A DNA stretch of 64,000 bases from Chiua virens (taxonomy: Eukaryota; Basidiomycota; Agaricomycetes; Boletales; Boletaceae). The position numbers were made by a program, and so were the translations under genes. The notes under the pieces were generated by a model. The model worked only from the letters and a program-made list of their open reading frames with translations. It was not told where the DNA came from and did no database searches. Numbering within the stretch: the first letter of the stretch is position 1; every line of letters begins with the position of its first letter. The DNA is taken from NCBI GenBank assembly GCA_019787685.1, contig JAHNUO010000002.1, positions 992,001 through 1,056,000 on the forward strand, given 5' to 3'. Positions 47,327 through 59,784 of this stretch are shown here, piece after piece.

Positions 47327-49787
47327 TCAATCAGAGTTTGTCACTAAATCTATGATCAAGTCATGTACTCCAAGTTCATATTCGAGCTAGCATCAATGGT
47401 CAGTACATTATTACAGAATATATATATGACGCACCTCAAACTTCTTCTGTAGATCTTCTTGAGCAGCTGAGGAATTGAATATAGCGTCAATCTCCTCTAG
47501 TGAGACATTTGCTGTCTCAGGTACAACACGGCTCGACCAAAGGAAGCCTAGAAAGCATGCACACGCAAAGGTCATGAATGTAGCACTGCACAGAAATTAT
47601 ATTACGTTCATTAACCCGGTGCATAATGTATGACGAAGAAAAAGGAGTAGAAACTTACACTGAGGAGATATCTATCATCGCAGGTGTAACAAGGCCAATG
47701 AAGACTATCATCAAATCATCAGCATCATGACAGGGCCAACTCAGTGACACGAAAAAGAATACGAGCATACAGTTATTGATCCAGTTAGAAGCTGTGGACA
47801 AAGCGACACCTTTACTTCGCATTGACAATGGGAAGATCTCATTGGGAAGGACCCATCCAATTGGACCGAAACTCATTCCATATGCTGCGGTGAAAGTGTA
47901 GATGCACCTATTCGATGCACCACAGCACATCAGAATTACTTCGTAATGCATAAGGAATGTGACGATACGTACGTGACCGCTAGCCATGCGGCACCAGGAT
48001 GTGAAGCCCAATCATCTTCGTAACAGAAAATCTAAGATGTGATCTTCATTCAGTAGCGTTCAAATGATGGAGATATTTTTTGTACCAGTATGGCAATCAG
48101 ACAGTGAGAGATGAACATGGCGGCACTGCCCCCTGAAGGACAGCTTGTAAAACAATTCAACTTGAGGGGACGTATTTTGACTACCTTTCAAAAGAGGCTT
48201 TCGTCCTGCAAATGATAAATCAAAAACCAGCTGGACAGGAGTGGTAATTACTTACCCCATCGGTCAAGGTACAATATGACGGGTATGACAGCAATGGCCT
48301 GGACTATCCCAACCCCACCGGTGACAAGAAGAGTGACCTCCTCTCCGATCATCCCAATATTCTTGATTAGTGTGGGACCATAATACAACAAAGCATTGAT
48401 TCCGCTCCACTCTGTCACCGTGTTAATATAATATTAAGGAAACAAGTTCTGGCCACACACGTTGGAAGAACATCATCATTACGCCAATGAGTGTTCGAGC
48501 GAGAAACTTTGAATGAAATAGCTCGGTCCAGCCACTCAAGAAGCCATCATCTTTGGCACCCGCACCACGTTGAACGAGCGCGGCGTTTACTCGCATTTCC
48601 AGTAATTCAAGCTAATGACCGACCACAAATTTAGCACATTTCGTAAGAATGTAAGATACCGATACCTGGATGAGGGGGTCACGAGTAGCTTCCTCGGGAG
48701 TTCGAAGGCGGAGTTTTGCAAGCGATCCCATAGCATCATCTAACCGTCCGCTTAAGACGAGGAAACGTGGGGATGGTGGCAGGAGGAAGCATCCAAGACA
48801 AAGTAATAATCCGGGTACAAACTGAAGCGCAAGGGGAATCCTCCATGACACGGAGCTTGGAACTGCGGCCCAGGTCAGATTGAGACAAACAATACACCTG
48901 GCACTCACGATTACGGGTAAGGAATCCAATCCAGAATCCAAAAACGACACCGAGAACTATAGCAAGTTGTTCGATAGCTAGAAGCGATCCCCGGAGTTCT
49001 GGGGAGCTTATCTCGGCCATGTAAAGCGGGCATAACATGCTTCCTGAAGTCAGTATTTTGGCGTTGAACGAAACTAAGAGTTACCTTAGGGCCCCTACAC
49101 CAAATCCACCGATGGCTCTTCCGATCATTAACTCGTTGAGACTACGAGCACCGGATTGGAATCCGGAACCGAGACAAAATATAACTTGTGGTGTTTGTGA
49201 AGGAGAAAAGTTAGAGTCGATATTAGGCTCACCTGAGGCTAAAAATATAGAATGTCGTCTAGAATATTTGTCTGCAAAAATACCGGCAGAAAGTGCACCG
49301 AATAGAGCACCTAGCTCCAAAACGGCAGCTAGGACGAACACTCAAAGGGTGTATGCGCCCTGGAGAGAGCGGGAACATACTCATTAATCCCTTTTCCCAA
49401 GGTCCCACTGGCCACCGAGCTAGAAAGTCTTTCATGACGAGAACGTTCGCAATGACGCCTTGATCATATCCAAATGACAGGCCGCCTACGGACGCGAATA
49501 TTGCACAACCAGCAGCGTAGCGGTTATGCAGTAGACCAGTAATCCCACTGGGGCCGTAAGAGTAAGAATACGAATCGCCCTTGGCATGAATGATCAAGGA
49601 ACCCCCATGTGGAGTGCTGAGCACCAATCCACGTCGCTGTTCCAGTAAGGATTCGAATACTGAACCTTCCTCCGAGTCTATCTGTTCCTCCACACTGGTT
49701 GCTAGAGGTTCGTAGTAGTTTCCAGTCAACGTCTTTCGCACAACGAAGTAAGCGAGGGCTCATCTATCACAGATTGGGTCATACCAT
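47327..49787 (-). CDS. MFS sugar transporter, SP family (12 TM)
   Basis: Major facilitator proton-coupled or facilitated sugar carrier of the plasma membrane. After an N-terminal cytosolic part (TLTGNYYEPLATSVEEQIDS) come the first helices with GGLSFGYDQGVIANVLVMKD, then GALSAGIFADKYSRRHSIFL (RXGRR-like loop 2-3), GRAIGGFGVGALR, PLYMAEISSPELRGSLLAIE (SP signature), WRIPLALQFVPGLLLCLGCF, LPPSPRFLVLSGRLDDAMGS (PESPR-like), EWSGINALLYYGPTLIKN (sugar-binding helix 7), ITAAYGMSF-like FTAAYGMSFGPIGWVLPNEI, SMRSKGVALSTASNW, and the end motif PETANVSLEEIDAIF. More than ten short introns. The start is probably 49787, an ATG immediately before a GTATGA donor. A last intron (GTGCGTCATATA...GATGCTAG) gives the tail LEYELGVHDLIIDL, stop at 47327-47329. 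Substrate unknown. Confidence 0.87.
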
Positions 49788-49802
49788 GATAAGTGTGGTC
49801 TA

Positions 49803-51872
49803 GTGCCAACCAGACCAAGCCGCGCACTGCTGTGTCAAGTCCATCAGAGCGCGTTACCAGACCAGCCGTACTGCGTAACCGATTCCGACTCCGCTAGATC
49901 CGGACCGTACGGGCTTGATAGCACCCCTGACAGGCCTGTCAGACAACTCACTGGCAGTATTCCACTATTCTGTCTCCCTCAGTTATCTTACACGGAACAT
50001 TTCAGTATCGAAAATGGTGGGAGCAAACTACATGGGCGGGAAAAGGTCCGGTGCGATTTTCCTGCAACCACCGCCTCACATTTGAACTCATTTACTAGAC
50101 ACACTGCGCGCGCAAAGTCAAAAGACGTCATTGGACGTGCGCAGAGGCGCCATTTTGGAAAACAACGGCTGGCCTCTGCTCTACGCGTGACGCAAGACAA
50201 CCGTGCTCATCGAAACGCACAGACATTGTCAGCCATCCTGCCACAAATCACGCTTGCCCATGCGCGAAATGAGAAGGACACGGGCTCGAACGCCACTTCT
50301 CTGAGAGGAGTTGTCAGCGGGGACCGATCGTACGTGCCAAAGCCGCCGAGCAATGTAGCCCGGTACAAAAAGCCGTCCAAGGTGCTGGGGACGCTTGATA
50401 CTTTGGACCGTGTGTATGAATTCTTCGTCGCCTTCTAGATGCTGACATTGTCGCGGAAAGACGTGTCTATGCGAGCTGCCATTGATCGTATCCTTCAGAA
50501 GTCCAATCTCGTCGGAATCAATACTTCAACGCGCAAAGAAACTGTACATACGGAACGTATGCAGACTCCTGTGGTACAATACATTATACTTGAAGGTCAT
50601 CAATTATGAGAGCACTCATGCTCTAATCTACAGGACCCAGACACTCGGACTGAAGCACAAGTTTCGACGCATGCTTTTGACTCCGGTGTTTCATACCCTG
50701 AAATCTCCGAACACCAATATGCGGGTTTATATGGAATAGACCCAAATCCAAGATATGGACCCACAGAGAGTGATACTTCTTCGGCGCCCGGTTCGCCGTA
50801 CAGAAACCCTGAAGTAACGTCCTGGGATACTCGCCGCGACAACTCCAAAATTTCAGACGCGTTTGATCCACTTCCATGGTCCCGGTCATCTCCCTTGCCT
50901 TCCAGTTCACAGTGGTCAGATAACTTAATTCTCAACCTTGACACCTCGCCGTGCGGTGCCACTCGGCTCGGACGACCAGACGCCCACTCTTCAAGAGAAG
51001 ATTGCGCTTATATGGACGCATCAGAGTCATCGTCCAATTTCCTACCAGCATTTTGTCGGTCATCTTGGAGCTTTTCTAGCGAGGAAGGCTCTGCTGCCGT
51101 GTGTGAAACACAACGGACAACCTCGCTACTAATCGACTCGCCTGGGGAAGAAACCGAAGCGGAGCGAGTTCGCGATTTCCCATCGATCGAAGACGGTGAC
51201 TACCGACATACGTTTCCAGGTGGATATGGATGTGATGGCCTTCGGTTCTCGACATCCCCAGAAGTGGCTGAATGCAACGTATCAAGCTGCATCTCGGTCG
51301 ATTTCCTGTCCGATCCTCACCCCTGGGAAACGATTGGCAAGATCTTGAAGCTGGCATCTACCGAACCATCCATAGTGCGATCTGTCAAATTCGATTTCAC
51401 AAGGGACAGAGAGGGCGTGGGCTATGTTTCCGAGGGATCACGCGCCTATGATGGACTGCATTCTCATGTCAGCTCATTTGAAACAGGTATTGATGCCAAG
51501 CCAACGAACGACATTCACGCCATGTCCAGCGCAGACCGCTCAATACTCGAGATCGCGGACCTGGAAGTACCACATACAGATGACCGGATGGCAATCGATA
51601 CTACCCTTTCCCCGCATATCAGCAACTCAACTGTGCCGCTACTTAATGGGGCTTTTCCTTCCACTGCTCCTAGAGAGGTCGACGAAACCCGTGTGCACGC
51701 GCGACAAGACTCGGAGGCCCTTCCGACCCTAGCGATCCACGTTGATTCCCATACGCAATCTTTGTCTCCCATCACCATCACAGTCGAAACAACTTCAGTG
51801 GTACCAGTTCCCGATTTGACGTTCGCTGGACCATGTCTGTTTGGTGATTCTGACTTGGAGGAAGACGGGTAG
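49803..51872 (+). CDS. Serine-rich protein of unknown function
   Basis: The strongest part is one long exon, 50634-51872, opening after a CTAATCTACAG acceptor with DPDTRTEAQVSTHAFDSGVS and running through DTSSAPGSPYRNPEVTSWDT, SIEDGDYRHTFPGGYGCDGL and LDTSPCGATRL to FGDSDLEEDG. It is acidic, Ser/Thr/Pro-rich and probably disordered. Two upstream exons can be joined in phase: a donor at AAG|GTGCTGGGG (about 50380) to ATG CTG ACA at 50439, then CCTGTG|GTACAATAC to 50634. This bypasses an in-frame TAG at 50436-50438. The furthest upstream open frame begins at 49803, only 16 bases from the transporter start, so the true start is probably downstream or after another intron. No family recognised. 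Confidence 0.45.
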
Positions 51873-53929
51873 TGATGTGCTTTCTATCATGCTTATGTGG
51901 ACTACTCCCCTTGGCTGTGGAATCTTATACGTTTCACTTCTGGATGGTAAGTTTCGCTGTTGACGAAGTTGACAATTGGCTGAGAACACGAATACATTAC
52001 ATATGTACGACTCCAGCTGTCCAACTCGACTGAGTTGACACATGGAACGTAACCTGTGTAACGCGGTACTTACTTGGTTTTTTACCTAATCTCCGGTTCC
52101 ACGTCCGAAAGGTCCATCATGAATCATGATCCCTGCTTAGCAGATGGCCCACAGCCTTTTGGATCCGGCTTCGTCCGTATGAAACTTGCGTGACTTTTCT
52201 TTTGTCAGTGTAAAAGTGGGAAGAACTACATGTTCAGCTTGTAGATATGTGTAGTTGCCCCAAGTCGATCTCTCGGCGGACTCTTCAAGTTCTCCGTGGT
52301 CCAACCTTCGCACCGACTTGACACTTTGTCATTCGGGATGTGACACCAATGCATAGTATCCCCACGGAGTACTAACCATGCAACTCCATTAACAGGTCTA
52401 GATCTAAGCAAACAGTTAAATAGACCACTGAGTCTGCGACTCAGATACGGATCCCAACCACCTACGACGGCACGGCTCATTGCCCTTGTCGTAGGTTCAT
52501 TCCTTCCCGTCCTCTATCACACAAGACGACAGGGACACCGAAAGTCCTTGGAATCTTCCCACTGATTCCATCCCTGTCATCCAGCGCAATAAGGCGGATC
52601 GTCCCCTTCGGGCTTTATATGTGTCTTTGTTCCCACTACTCGGCTGGTCCAACAACCTCCGGTGTGCTGCCACCAGCGTGTGGAAGTAAATCAGGAGAAG
52701 CGCACAGGGATAGGCACCTATCGGGTAAGGTTGCATTACTCCACTCATCAGCGCGAGTGTTCCGCTGATTGATCCCAGAGACGGGTTTCACAGCCTACGT
52801 GATGAAGTTCCGTCAGCCCTTGCAAAGTTTACCTTTGGCGGATCACTGGCACAGGAACATTGACTTTATAAATAGGTCGACGGGCACGAGTCCCCATTAC
52901 ATTTGGTAATCCGCTGCCAATGAGGACCAACGATAACGAGTCAAGGGTACTGCGGATCACAACCGTGACTTTCGAGCTAACCGTTGGGCCCTTACAGGCA
53001 CCAAGATGTGACAAGCTTTCAGTTTCACGTCCAGGCAAATATACTCAGACTCGCCAAAAGTAATACAAGACTTGCAATTCAAGAGAAGGATGGAAGCCAA
53101 GTCATTGCTGGCAAGTCTGCAAGGCTTGCGTGTTCGTAGCACGTCAGGTTTGTGTACTCAAGGCAAAATTAGTTCAGTCTGAGATTGGTCTCACAGGACC
53201 CTAATGATATCATCCAGTCTTACATGTACCGTTAGAGCTTAGAGTTCGACCTGTCCCTGGACGTCCAGATGTGTATGTACACCCAGTGACAATGTCGTCC
53301 CTGCAGGAGTGTTTCGCAGTACATTTAAAGGCAAGGGACACGGCATGTCTACAAGAGGAGAATATTTGACCGGCCCAAGAAAGTAGGTTGAAACATGCTG
53401 TCGAGGTGAGCTTGGCGCTGATCACAGGTGAGTGATAGACATGGGAATTTGCAAATGTCCACGAAGGATGGATGGGGACCCACACATGACCGATACTTCA
53501 GTCACGGGGGGGAGGAGAAGTGCGAGTGGTCGGGCTCCGTGCGGAATGGCGGAGGAGAGGCCGGGGGCGATGCAGGGCATTGCCGGCGGTGATGAACTGG
53601 CAGGCTACAGCATTCGACGGAGGCTGGGAAGTGGGGATAAAAGGGCAGGAACGTAAAAAGAAAAAGAAGAAAAAGAAAAATAGAAAATATCGAAATATTA
53701 CTCGTTGCCTTGACCACCGACCGTGCTCTAGTCCCTGCGATCTCGTCAACGCATCCTGTCCAGAATCTCTCACCGAGTGCTCTTGTCTCTTATTTTTTTT
53801 CTTATTTTTCTATTTGGATTACGGTGTAGTCCCCTCCCTCCCTCGTGTCCCTTCCACCGGCTGGTCCGCCTCTTCGCTGCGTCGGTTTCGTCCCCAGCTC
53901 AACACCCTCTTTCTTTTTCTCCTCCTCAT
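51873..53929. other. Two-kilobase region without a supportable gene
   Basis: Only scattered ORFs of under 95 codons occur, none with domain-like sequence or consistent splice phase. No terminal repeats, transposase or reverse-transcriptase signatures are visible. The right part (53500-53929) becomes GA-rich then CT-rich and is the promoter/5' UTR of the RFX gene. Confidence 0.5.
53655..53692. repeat. Polypurine tract upstream of the RFX gene
   Basis: An almost pure A/G run (AAAAAGAAAAAGAAGAAAAA and onward, interrupted by one T near its end) about 250 bases before the RFX start. A T/C-rich run (TTTTTTTCTTATTTTTCTAT) follows at about 53791-53815, so the two could pair imperfectly. It may act as a nucleosome-excluding element, by inference. 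Confidence 0.6.
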
Positions 53930-56850
53930 ATGGCTGCCGTAAATCTTCAGACAATCTCTTCGAACATCCCCTTTGATTTTTTACCTCCCAGCCATCCTCC
54001 TTCCCGCGCAAACTCGATCTCCTCCACCCACTCTCCCAGTTCTCGTCCTCATTCTTCCCAAGACATTCTCCCTCGCATGCAGGCAAACATACATACTCTA
54101 CAGGACGACCCTTATCGTCTCAACGCTGCCTACATCCCCTCCGATCAAGTACGCCACTCTTCCGTCTATCCCCCCCCTTCCGCAGACTTGTCCCCTGGCC
54201 AATCTCCACCAAACAGCAATCTGACTAATCCCGTGCTCAAGGGCCATATTCGCCAGTCCCATCTCAGGGCCCGTGCTGCGGCTTCTCCTTACCCCCGCGA
54301 CACTGAGAGTGTCCATTCCTCCTCGAGCGAAACGGACGATCTCACAATGTTTCTTGGAACCGCCCCCGACTATTCTATGTACGGGCCCGCTCAGTCGTTG
54401 CCCTCTAATCTTCAGGAACCTAGACACTCCCCAGGCGTTCTCTCCAGAATGTCCATCAGTCCCGATCATGCCCTCCAGAAGCTCGCCGCCAATGTACGCG
54501 TCGCAACGACGACCAGTGCTTCTGACCGAGCGAAGCAGATTTTCGTCCAGGCCTGGTCCGTTCCTGTGCTTCCTTTCCTGTCCTCCGTTTCTCACTCTCC
54601 CCCATTCAGGCTAACCGCTAACTATGCCCCTTATCCCGACGGCAACGTTCCCCGCCAAGGCCTTTATTTTTCCTACCGCAGGGTTTGCGACCAGTACCAG
54701 ATTCCCCACATTAATACCGCGACCCTCGGCAAGGCCATCAGGCTTTGTTTCCCCACCATCAAAACAAGGCGCTTGGGTGTACGCGGGAATAGCAAATACC
54801 ATTGTTCGTGTCTTACTTTTCCTCATCAAATGATGATCGGAAATTTTTATTTTGATTGTGGCAGATTGTGGCATCCGTCCCGCGACTTCGGCGGAAGCCG
54901 AATTTTTACAAGATTACATCCGCAAGTCGAACAATAACGCAGGTCAATCATCCATCAACGCCGCTCGCGCCGCCCAAGAGTCCGGAGACAGCGCTAATAG
55001 AGGCGAGGAACGTTCGGACGAGGATGAGGACGAAGACTCTGAGGGGTCCAGCGCATCCAAACGCAACTCCCTTGTGCTCTCTGGAGATCTCAAAGGCAGT
55101 GTCACGTTTGAGGATATAAGCGACAAAACACCAACCGCAGGCAGTCTGCTGTCACAAGCCCAAGCCCTCGCTAGGAGTAACTCTTACCCCAGTCACACGT
55201 CTATCCGTCGTCCACCGGAAGCTACCATTTCAGCGCAGCCCACATTAACCCTCGGACCCAATACCGACAGTCAATATGTCCAACCACCTCAACATATTTC
55301 GGTCCGCCATATGCCCCATTTCCCCTCCATTGAGGAAGCCATCGGCGCTAATTCTACCACCGCTCAATGTATCGCAGGGAGAGAAGTCTGGGGTTGGTTC
55401 CAAGACCACTTGGATGCAGTCCTGGAAAGTGCCCGTGCATTCCGATTCGATCAGTTCGAGATGCATCTCAGGGGGTTCTGGTCGACCTTGACAGGCACTC
55501 ATCGTGAGGTTGTCCATGCACCCGCGATTGCGGGGCTGATGGCCAAAGCCGATGCAATCGCATATGATGTGAGTTCAACATACGTTGCCTTTATACTGGC
55601 ACTCATCCACGGACAGGAAATACTCGAGTTCCTCAGGTCCCAGATGCTTACGCCTCTTCCTACTGCTTCTCTAAACAGCCTGCGTCAACTTGCTAGTCAG
55701 ATGGAAAAAATTCTCCTCCTTGCTCTCGAAGGATATGGCACTACGTTCGTCGAGCCCAAGGTTGAGCTGGGAGCACGTTTTGGGCATTTAGTCTGTATGT
55801 ATCTGTTCACACGTATGGTGACCCCGCGACCCGATTAACGTGTCCCCATTATAGTACGATTCGTCGACATATACCAAGTCACCCAAGCATTAAACACTGT
55901 TCTCACGAATCAAAAGCAACTTGCCGAGATGCGGCGGTCGTGGCAAAAGGTGGATTTCGAATCCGTTCGTAACCAATCGGCCTTGGTTTGCAACTGTCGA
56001 CATGAAGATCTCGTTCAACTTCTCGAGGTTGAATTTGTTGCGATGCTGGATAGTCTTTCGAAGAGCAACGAGCCCGTCAGAGAAGTGATGGCGTGGGCTG
56101 ATAAATGCACCGAGAGACTCATGGAACAGCGCATCGGAGCTAGCGATGAGAGAGGGACGATGAGTCCTCGTAGCGTCTTGATTCGCTGGGGATACGTGAC
56201 GAGCCAGGTTATGAGGGACCTCGTAAGCTTTTTGTTCGGAACATCTTGCATGTTGCTAATACACCGCGTTAGACTATCAGGAGTGACCCTGCTTTTGGCG
56301 CTTTCCAAATTATGAAGTTATTCCTCGAGTGAGTTTTGTCTCATTCACCTCTGGTTTTGCAACATTGCTCACGACCACCAGCGACTGGATCGCAGTAAAC
56401 GTCCTGCGGAACGTTGCCTTGTCCACCAATTCTGTCGCTGCTTCTGTGGAACCGGTAATGCAGCAACAATTCTTTTCCCTTTCACCCATGGCCGGGCAAG
56501 AGAGCTTCACTACCACCGAGGCTCGCCCCCAACATGCTATGAACCAAACTCCAACGACTTCCAGCATGTTGGCTGCATTGCAACAGGACCCATTCCCTAC
56601 TGGTGCGCTGGACGCCTCAGCTTCCGGCTTCAATTCTGATGCATATGGGGGACTAAACTATATGGATACCTCAGTTACCCCTGAGGATTCGATACCTTCG
56701 GTCCATCAAACTGGTCTTGCGTTCTCCGAGTACGCGACGGCGAATACGTTTGATGTCACACCGTTTTCGACTCAAGATCTGAGTTTGCCTGGTAATACTA
56801 GCGAGCCAGAGCGCGAAACCGAAACTATTAAAGCGGAGGGAGCGTCCTGA
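53930..56850 (+). CDS. RFX-family winged-helix transcription factor
   Basis: Relative of yeast Rfx1/Crt1 and fission yeast Sak1, which control DNA-damage and cell-cycle genes. Start MAAVNLQTISSNIPFDFLPP at 53930; the in-frame ATG at 53777 lies in a pyrimidine-rich leader and is unlikely. A Ser/Pro-rich N-terminal half precedes the RFX domain: WLTANYAPYPDGNVPRQGLY, FSYRRVCDQYQIPHINTATL, GKAIRLCFPTIKTRRLGVRG, NSKYHY, then CGIRPATSAE. An acidic patch follows (ERSDEDEDEDSEGSSASKRN). The conserved dimerisation/extended region then reads FDQFEMHLRGFWSTLTGTHR, LRQLASQMEKILLLALEGYG, RRSWQKVDFESVRNQSALVC, SVLIRWGYVTSQVMRDLTIR and DDWIAVNVLRNVALS. The tail is Ser/Thr-rich with a possible SUMO site (TIKAEGAS). 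Six introns or so. DNA-contacting residues of the domain appear intact. Confidence 0.92.
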
Positions 56851-57145
56851 ATCATATTAGCATCACAACCACACCTTCTGTCGTTTTCTGGGTTGTGCGG
56901 AAAACTTAATAATATAGTCTGCAAGTATATATGACCCGCTGTTCGGCACATCACTTATTCCTACCTTGCTCCTATTTGTATTGACCGTCTGCTTTTCAAA
57001 AAGTTGTTCTCATTATTGTATAGACCGTGGCTGTGAATAATACTAGTGTTCCTTTGCTTGCGAGCAGAAGCATACATGCTAATTCCGTGGTACAAGTAGC
57101 ACTGAGATTTCAATAATATAAAGGACGGTGTCGTTGCATCTACCA

Positions 57146-58846
57146 TTACTCGTCAACCTCGCCGTTACCAGTCGCCTCATCATCAACCACGTTCTCTGCA
57201 GGGGTGGACGTGGTGTCGAAAGGTGTGTCTGCAATACCGTTTGATGCTTCTGGCTTGGCAGTGTTCGTGAGGCGTTGTATTTGCTCCTCTGCTTTGGCGA
57301 TATTTTCGGCCGTTACACGTGCCTGGTTGGCCTCGTACCACGCCTTCTTCGTCTTCAGGTCCTCGATGACGCGTGGAAGATCGCTTGCAGAAGTGGGGAT
57401 AGGAATTGCGAGCTTGGAAAGTGCAGTGATGGTGCCAAATGAAAGAGTCTTGAGGGTATCAGTTTCGGTTGCGATCTTGGGTGTCTTGTCCTTCTTTCCA
57501 CGTCTCCCCCTGCCCGTAAAGTATGTCTCCTCCTCTTCCCCTTTCTTCTTGCGTGCCACAAGACCATCATTGGCAGCTTCCACCTGCCTTAGCTCGAGCT
57601 TAGGCACGCCAACCACATCACCCTTTTCAGGCAGCGAGGAAGAAGACAGGGTGACGGTCTCTGGACTCTTGCCCGAAAGAGCGTCAATCAAAGTTTGGCA
57701 GTCTTCAATCTCTGCTTGGTATGCTGGCAGGGTTGCTTCTTCCCGTAGCCGTTGCGCATGCTCCAACTTCTTTTGAGCTTCCTCAGCTGCGCGCTGCGTA
57801 CGAGCCTTTTCAGCACGACGAGCACGGTCTTCATTTACTTTTGCCCAGTAGCGGTCATTTGCTTCTCGGAACTGCTGTGCAGAAGCTCTCTTCTCGTTAT
57901 AGAGGTCAGATACCCGAGCCTGTAGGCTATCTCGCTCTTCGAAGAGCTTGCTGCGACCAGCATACGCTTCGTCTGACTCCCTCCTGAGCTCGTCTAGTTC
58001 TGCTTTGATTTTATCGTAGCGATCCGAGATGACTTTGGACTCTGGATCATCCAGCTGCTTGCGAAGGTCGTCGGCAACGGTTCGGTCAAAGTCGATTGAC
58101 TCCTGAGTGGCCTGGAAGCCTTCGACGATTTTTCGCGACCGCTTGGCTTGGGAGATTTCTTGGAGAGCACGCTTTTCGTCAGCAAGTTTCATACTTCCAG
58201 ATTCTACCTGTTTATCCAGGTTTCTACAAGGGAAAATCAGAGACGTCAGTCAAAGGCGGCCGTGGTAATGACATACTTGATGTGAGCATCGACGTCGGGA
58301 ACAGTCCGGAAGGGTGTCTTGCCGCGCGCAGCTTGCAGGTCCTTGGTCTGGGGATATTTGTTGGCACCACGATCACCGAGGTACTACGTGTACGTGTCAA
58401 CGTACCTTTTTCTGTATACCATCTTGCAGAGTCTTGAGTTCATCGAGGACCTTTTCTCTGGACGACTTGTAGGAAGACTGTTGTTCGCGTATGCCATCCA
58501 ATTCGGCACGGAGCACATTCCGTCTGTCGTTCCCGAAGGCATGCTGGCGGAGGCTATCTTCTCTCGAACACCATTCTGTGAAGACACGCTCGGTGAGTGT
58601 AAGATGACAATGGAGACAACACACCAGTTCACCCTGGAGGATGTCAATGTCTGACTTGAGTTTGTCCTGCTCCGCGTCATAGGCAGCTCTGTCGGGCTTC
58701 CCTGAGCTAGTTTTCGCCGTGGGATCTGTTTCCAATGGTTTCGAGACGGGTGAGGGAGGGACGGTGCTGGCGGGGGTTCCCTTGTTTGATTTTGGTACAG
58801 ATCCAGATCCATTAGCAGAAGCAGACTTGGCTTTCGACGCGGGCAT
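57146..58846 (-). CDS. BFR1: BFR1-like nuclear segregation / mRNP protein
   Basis: Homologue of yeast Bfr1, an ER- and polysome-associated RNA-binding coiled-coil protein linked to secretion and ploidy control. Start MPASKAKSASANGSGSVPKS at 58846. A disordered Ser/Pro/Lys N terminus is followed by almost continuous coiled coil: PDRAAYDAEQDKLKSDIDIL, RRNVLRAELDGIREQQSSYK, TVPDVDAHIKNLDKQVESGS, MKLADEKRALQEISQAKRSR, RYDKIKAELDELRRESDEAY, RSKLFEERDSLQARVSDLYN, EKRASAQQFREANDRYWAKV. The C-terminal segment has a KKKGEEEETYFTGRGRRGKK basic patch and LSFGTITALSKLAIPIPTSA. Three short introns in the 5' half (about 58219-58276, 58395-58407, 58560-58625). Full length for the family. Confidence 0.9.
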
Positions 58847-58987
58847 GGCAGAGAATAGGGAGAAGGTGTAAAGAAAGAAGTGTAAACGTGTGAATCTCGC
58901 AAATGGACGGACGTGTCATAATTTACTCTGGTTACCGTTGCCCTCCGGTACACAGTTGACACGTAAAATAGCAAGTAATAGAGGAAA

Positions 58988-59725
58988 TCAGAAAACGATT
59001 TTGGCATCAAGCTTTTCTACATCCCGACGACATTCCTCGTACAGTTCCCGGTAATCGTCCTCACCGCCCTCCTCACCATCCTTCTTCTGTACCTTGCGCT
59101 TCATATTTGGACATATCATTACACAACTTGTCGGTCGTTTTGTTGAACTAGCGTGTCCGAGCTCTTCCTTGGATACCACGAATACATATGGTATCTGTGC
59201 TTCCTCTGAGAGCACAGGGAGATGGGATATGATGTCAATGGGATTGATGTCAGCAGCCAGGACAAGCAACCTGGCATGAAATAAATGACAGTATCGCGAG
59301 CAATGTAAAACGGGCGACTTACCCTTGCTCTCCTTTGCGAATACCCTTGACGACCTCTTTTACACCACGTTTAACCTGCCTAGCTTTCGACGCTAACAAA
59401 GTGTCCTGTAATCAACACACAAGTGCGCGGACTCGGGCTCACCCTTCTTGATTGTCTTGTGCAACTTTTTCACCAGTTTTTTCTGCGCAAGAGGTCGCGC
59501 AAGAGGCGAAAGGTCTCCAAGGGGGATGACGATTTCCTCCTTGTCCTTGTCTTTTTTTGATTTCTTGGAAGGCTGAGCTCGTATGAGACCGTGAGCACAC
59601 ATTGCGAGGGAGAGAAGACACACCGAGGCTGCCTCCTGCATATCTACATCCTCCGTCTGCGGTGGATTTTCTGTCTCTTCTGTCTTTCTCTTTTTCTCTT
59701 TTTTCTCGCTCTTGTCCTTACCCAT
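58988..59725 (-). CDS. NHP2: NHP2, H/ACA snoRNP core protein
   Basis: L7Ae/L30e-fold protein of H/ACA ribonucleoproteins, needed for rRNA pseudouridylation. The start MGKDKSEKKEKKRKTEETEN at 59725 is preferred over the upstream in-frame ATG at 59782. The N-terminal tail is Lys/Glu-rich. The fold then reads PLARPLAQKKLVKKLHKTIK, ASKARQVKRGVKEVVKGIRK (RNA contact), LLVLAADINPIDIISHLPVL, SEEAQIPYVFVVSKEELGHA and SSTKRPTSCVMICPNMKRK. It ends in an acidic/charged tail KDGEEGGEDDYRELYEECRR. The tail is longer than in yeast Nhp2. Introns near 59277-59320 and 59395-59445, and one after DVDMQEAAS. Confidence 0.93.
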
Positions 59726-59784
59726 ATTGCAAAAGCGAGAGCGTTGTGGACAGGGAGAGGTGACGTGACACTCGCGTGACAAAC

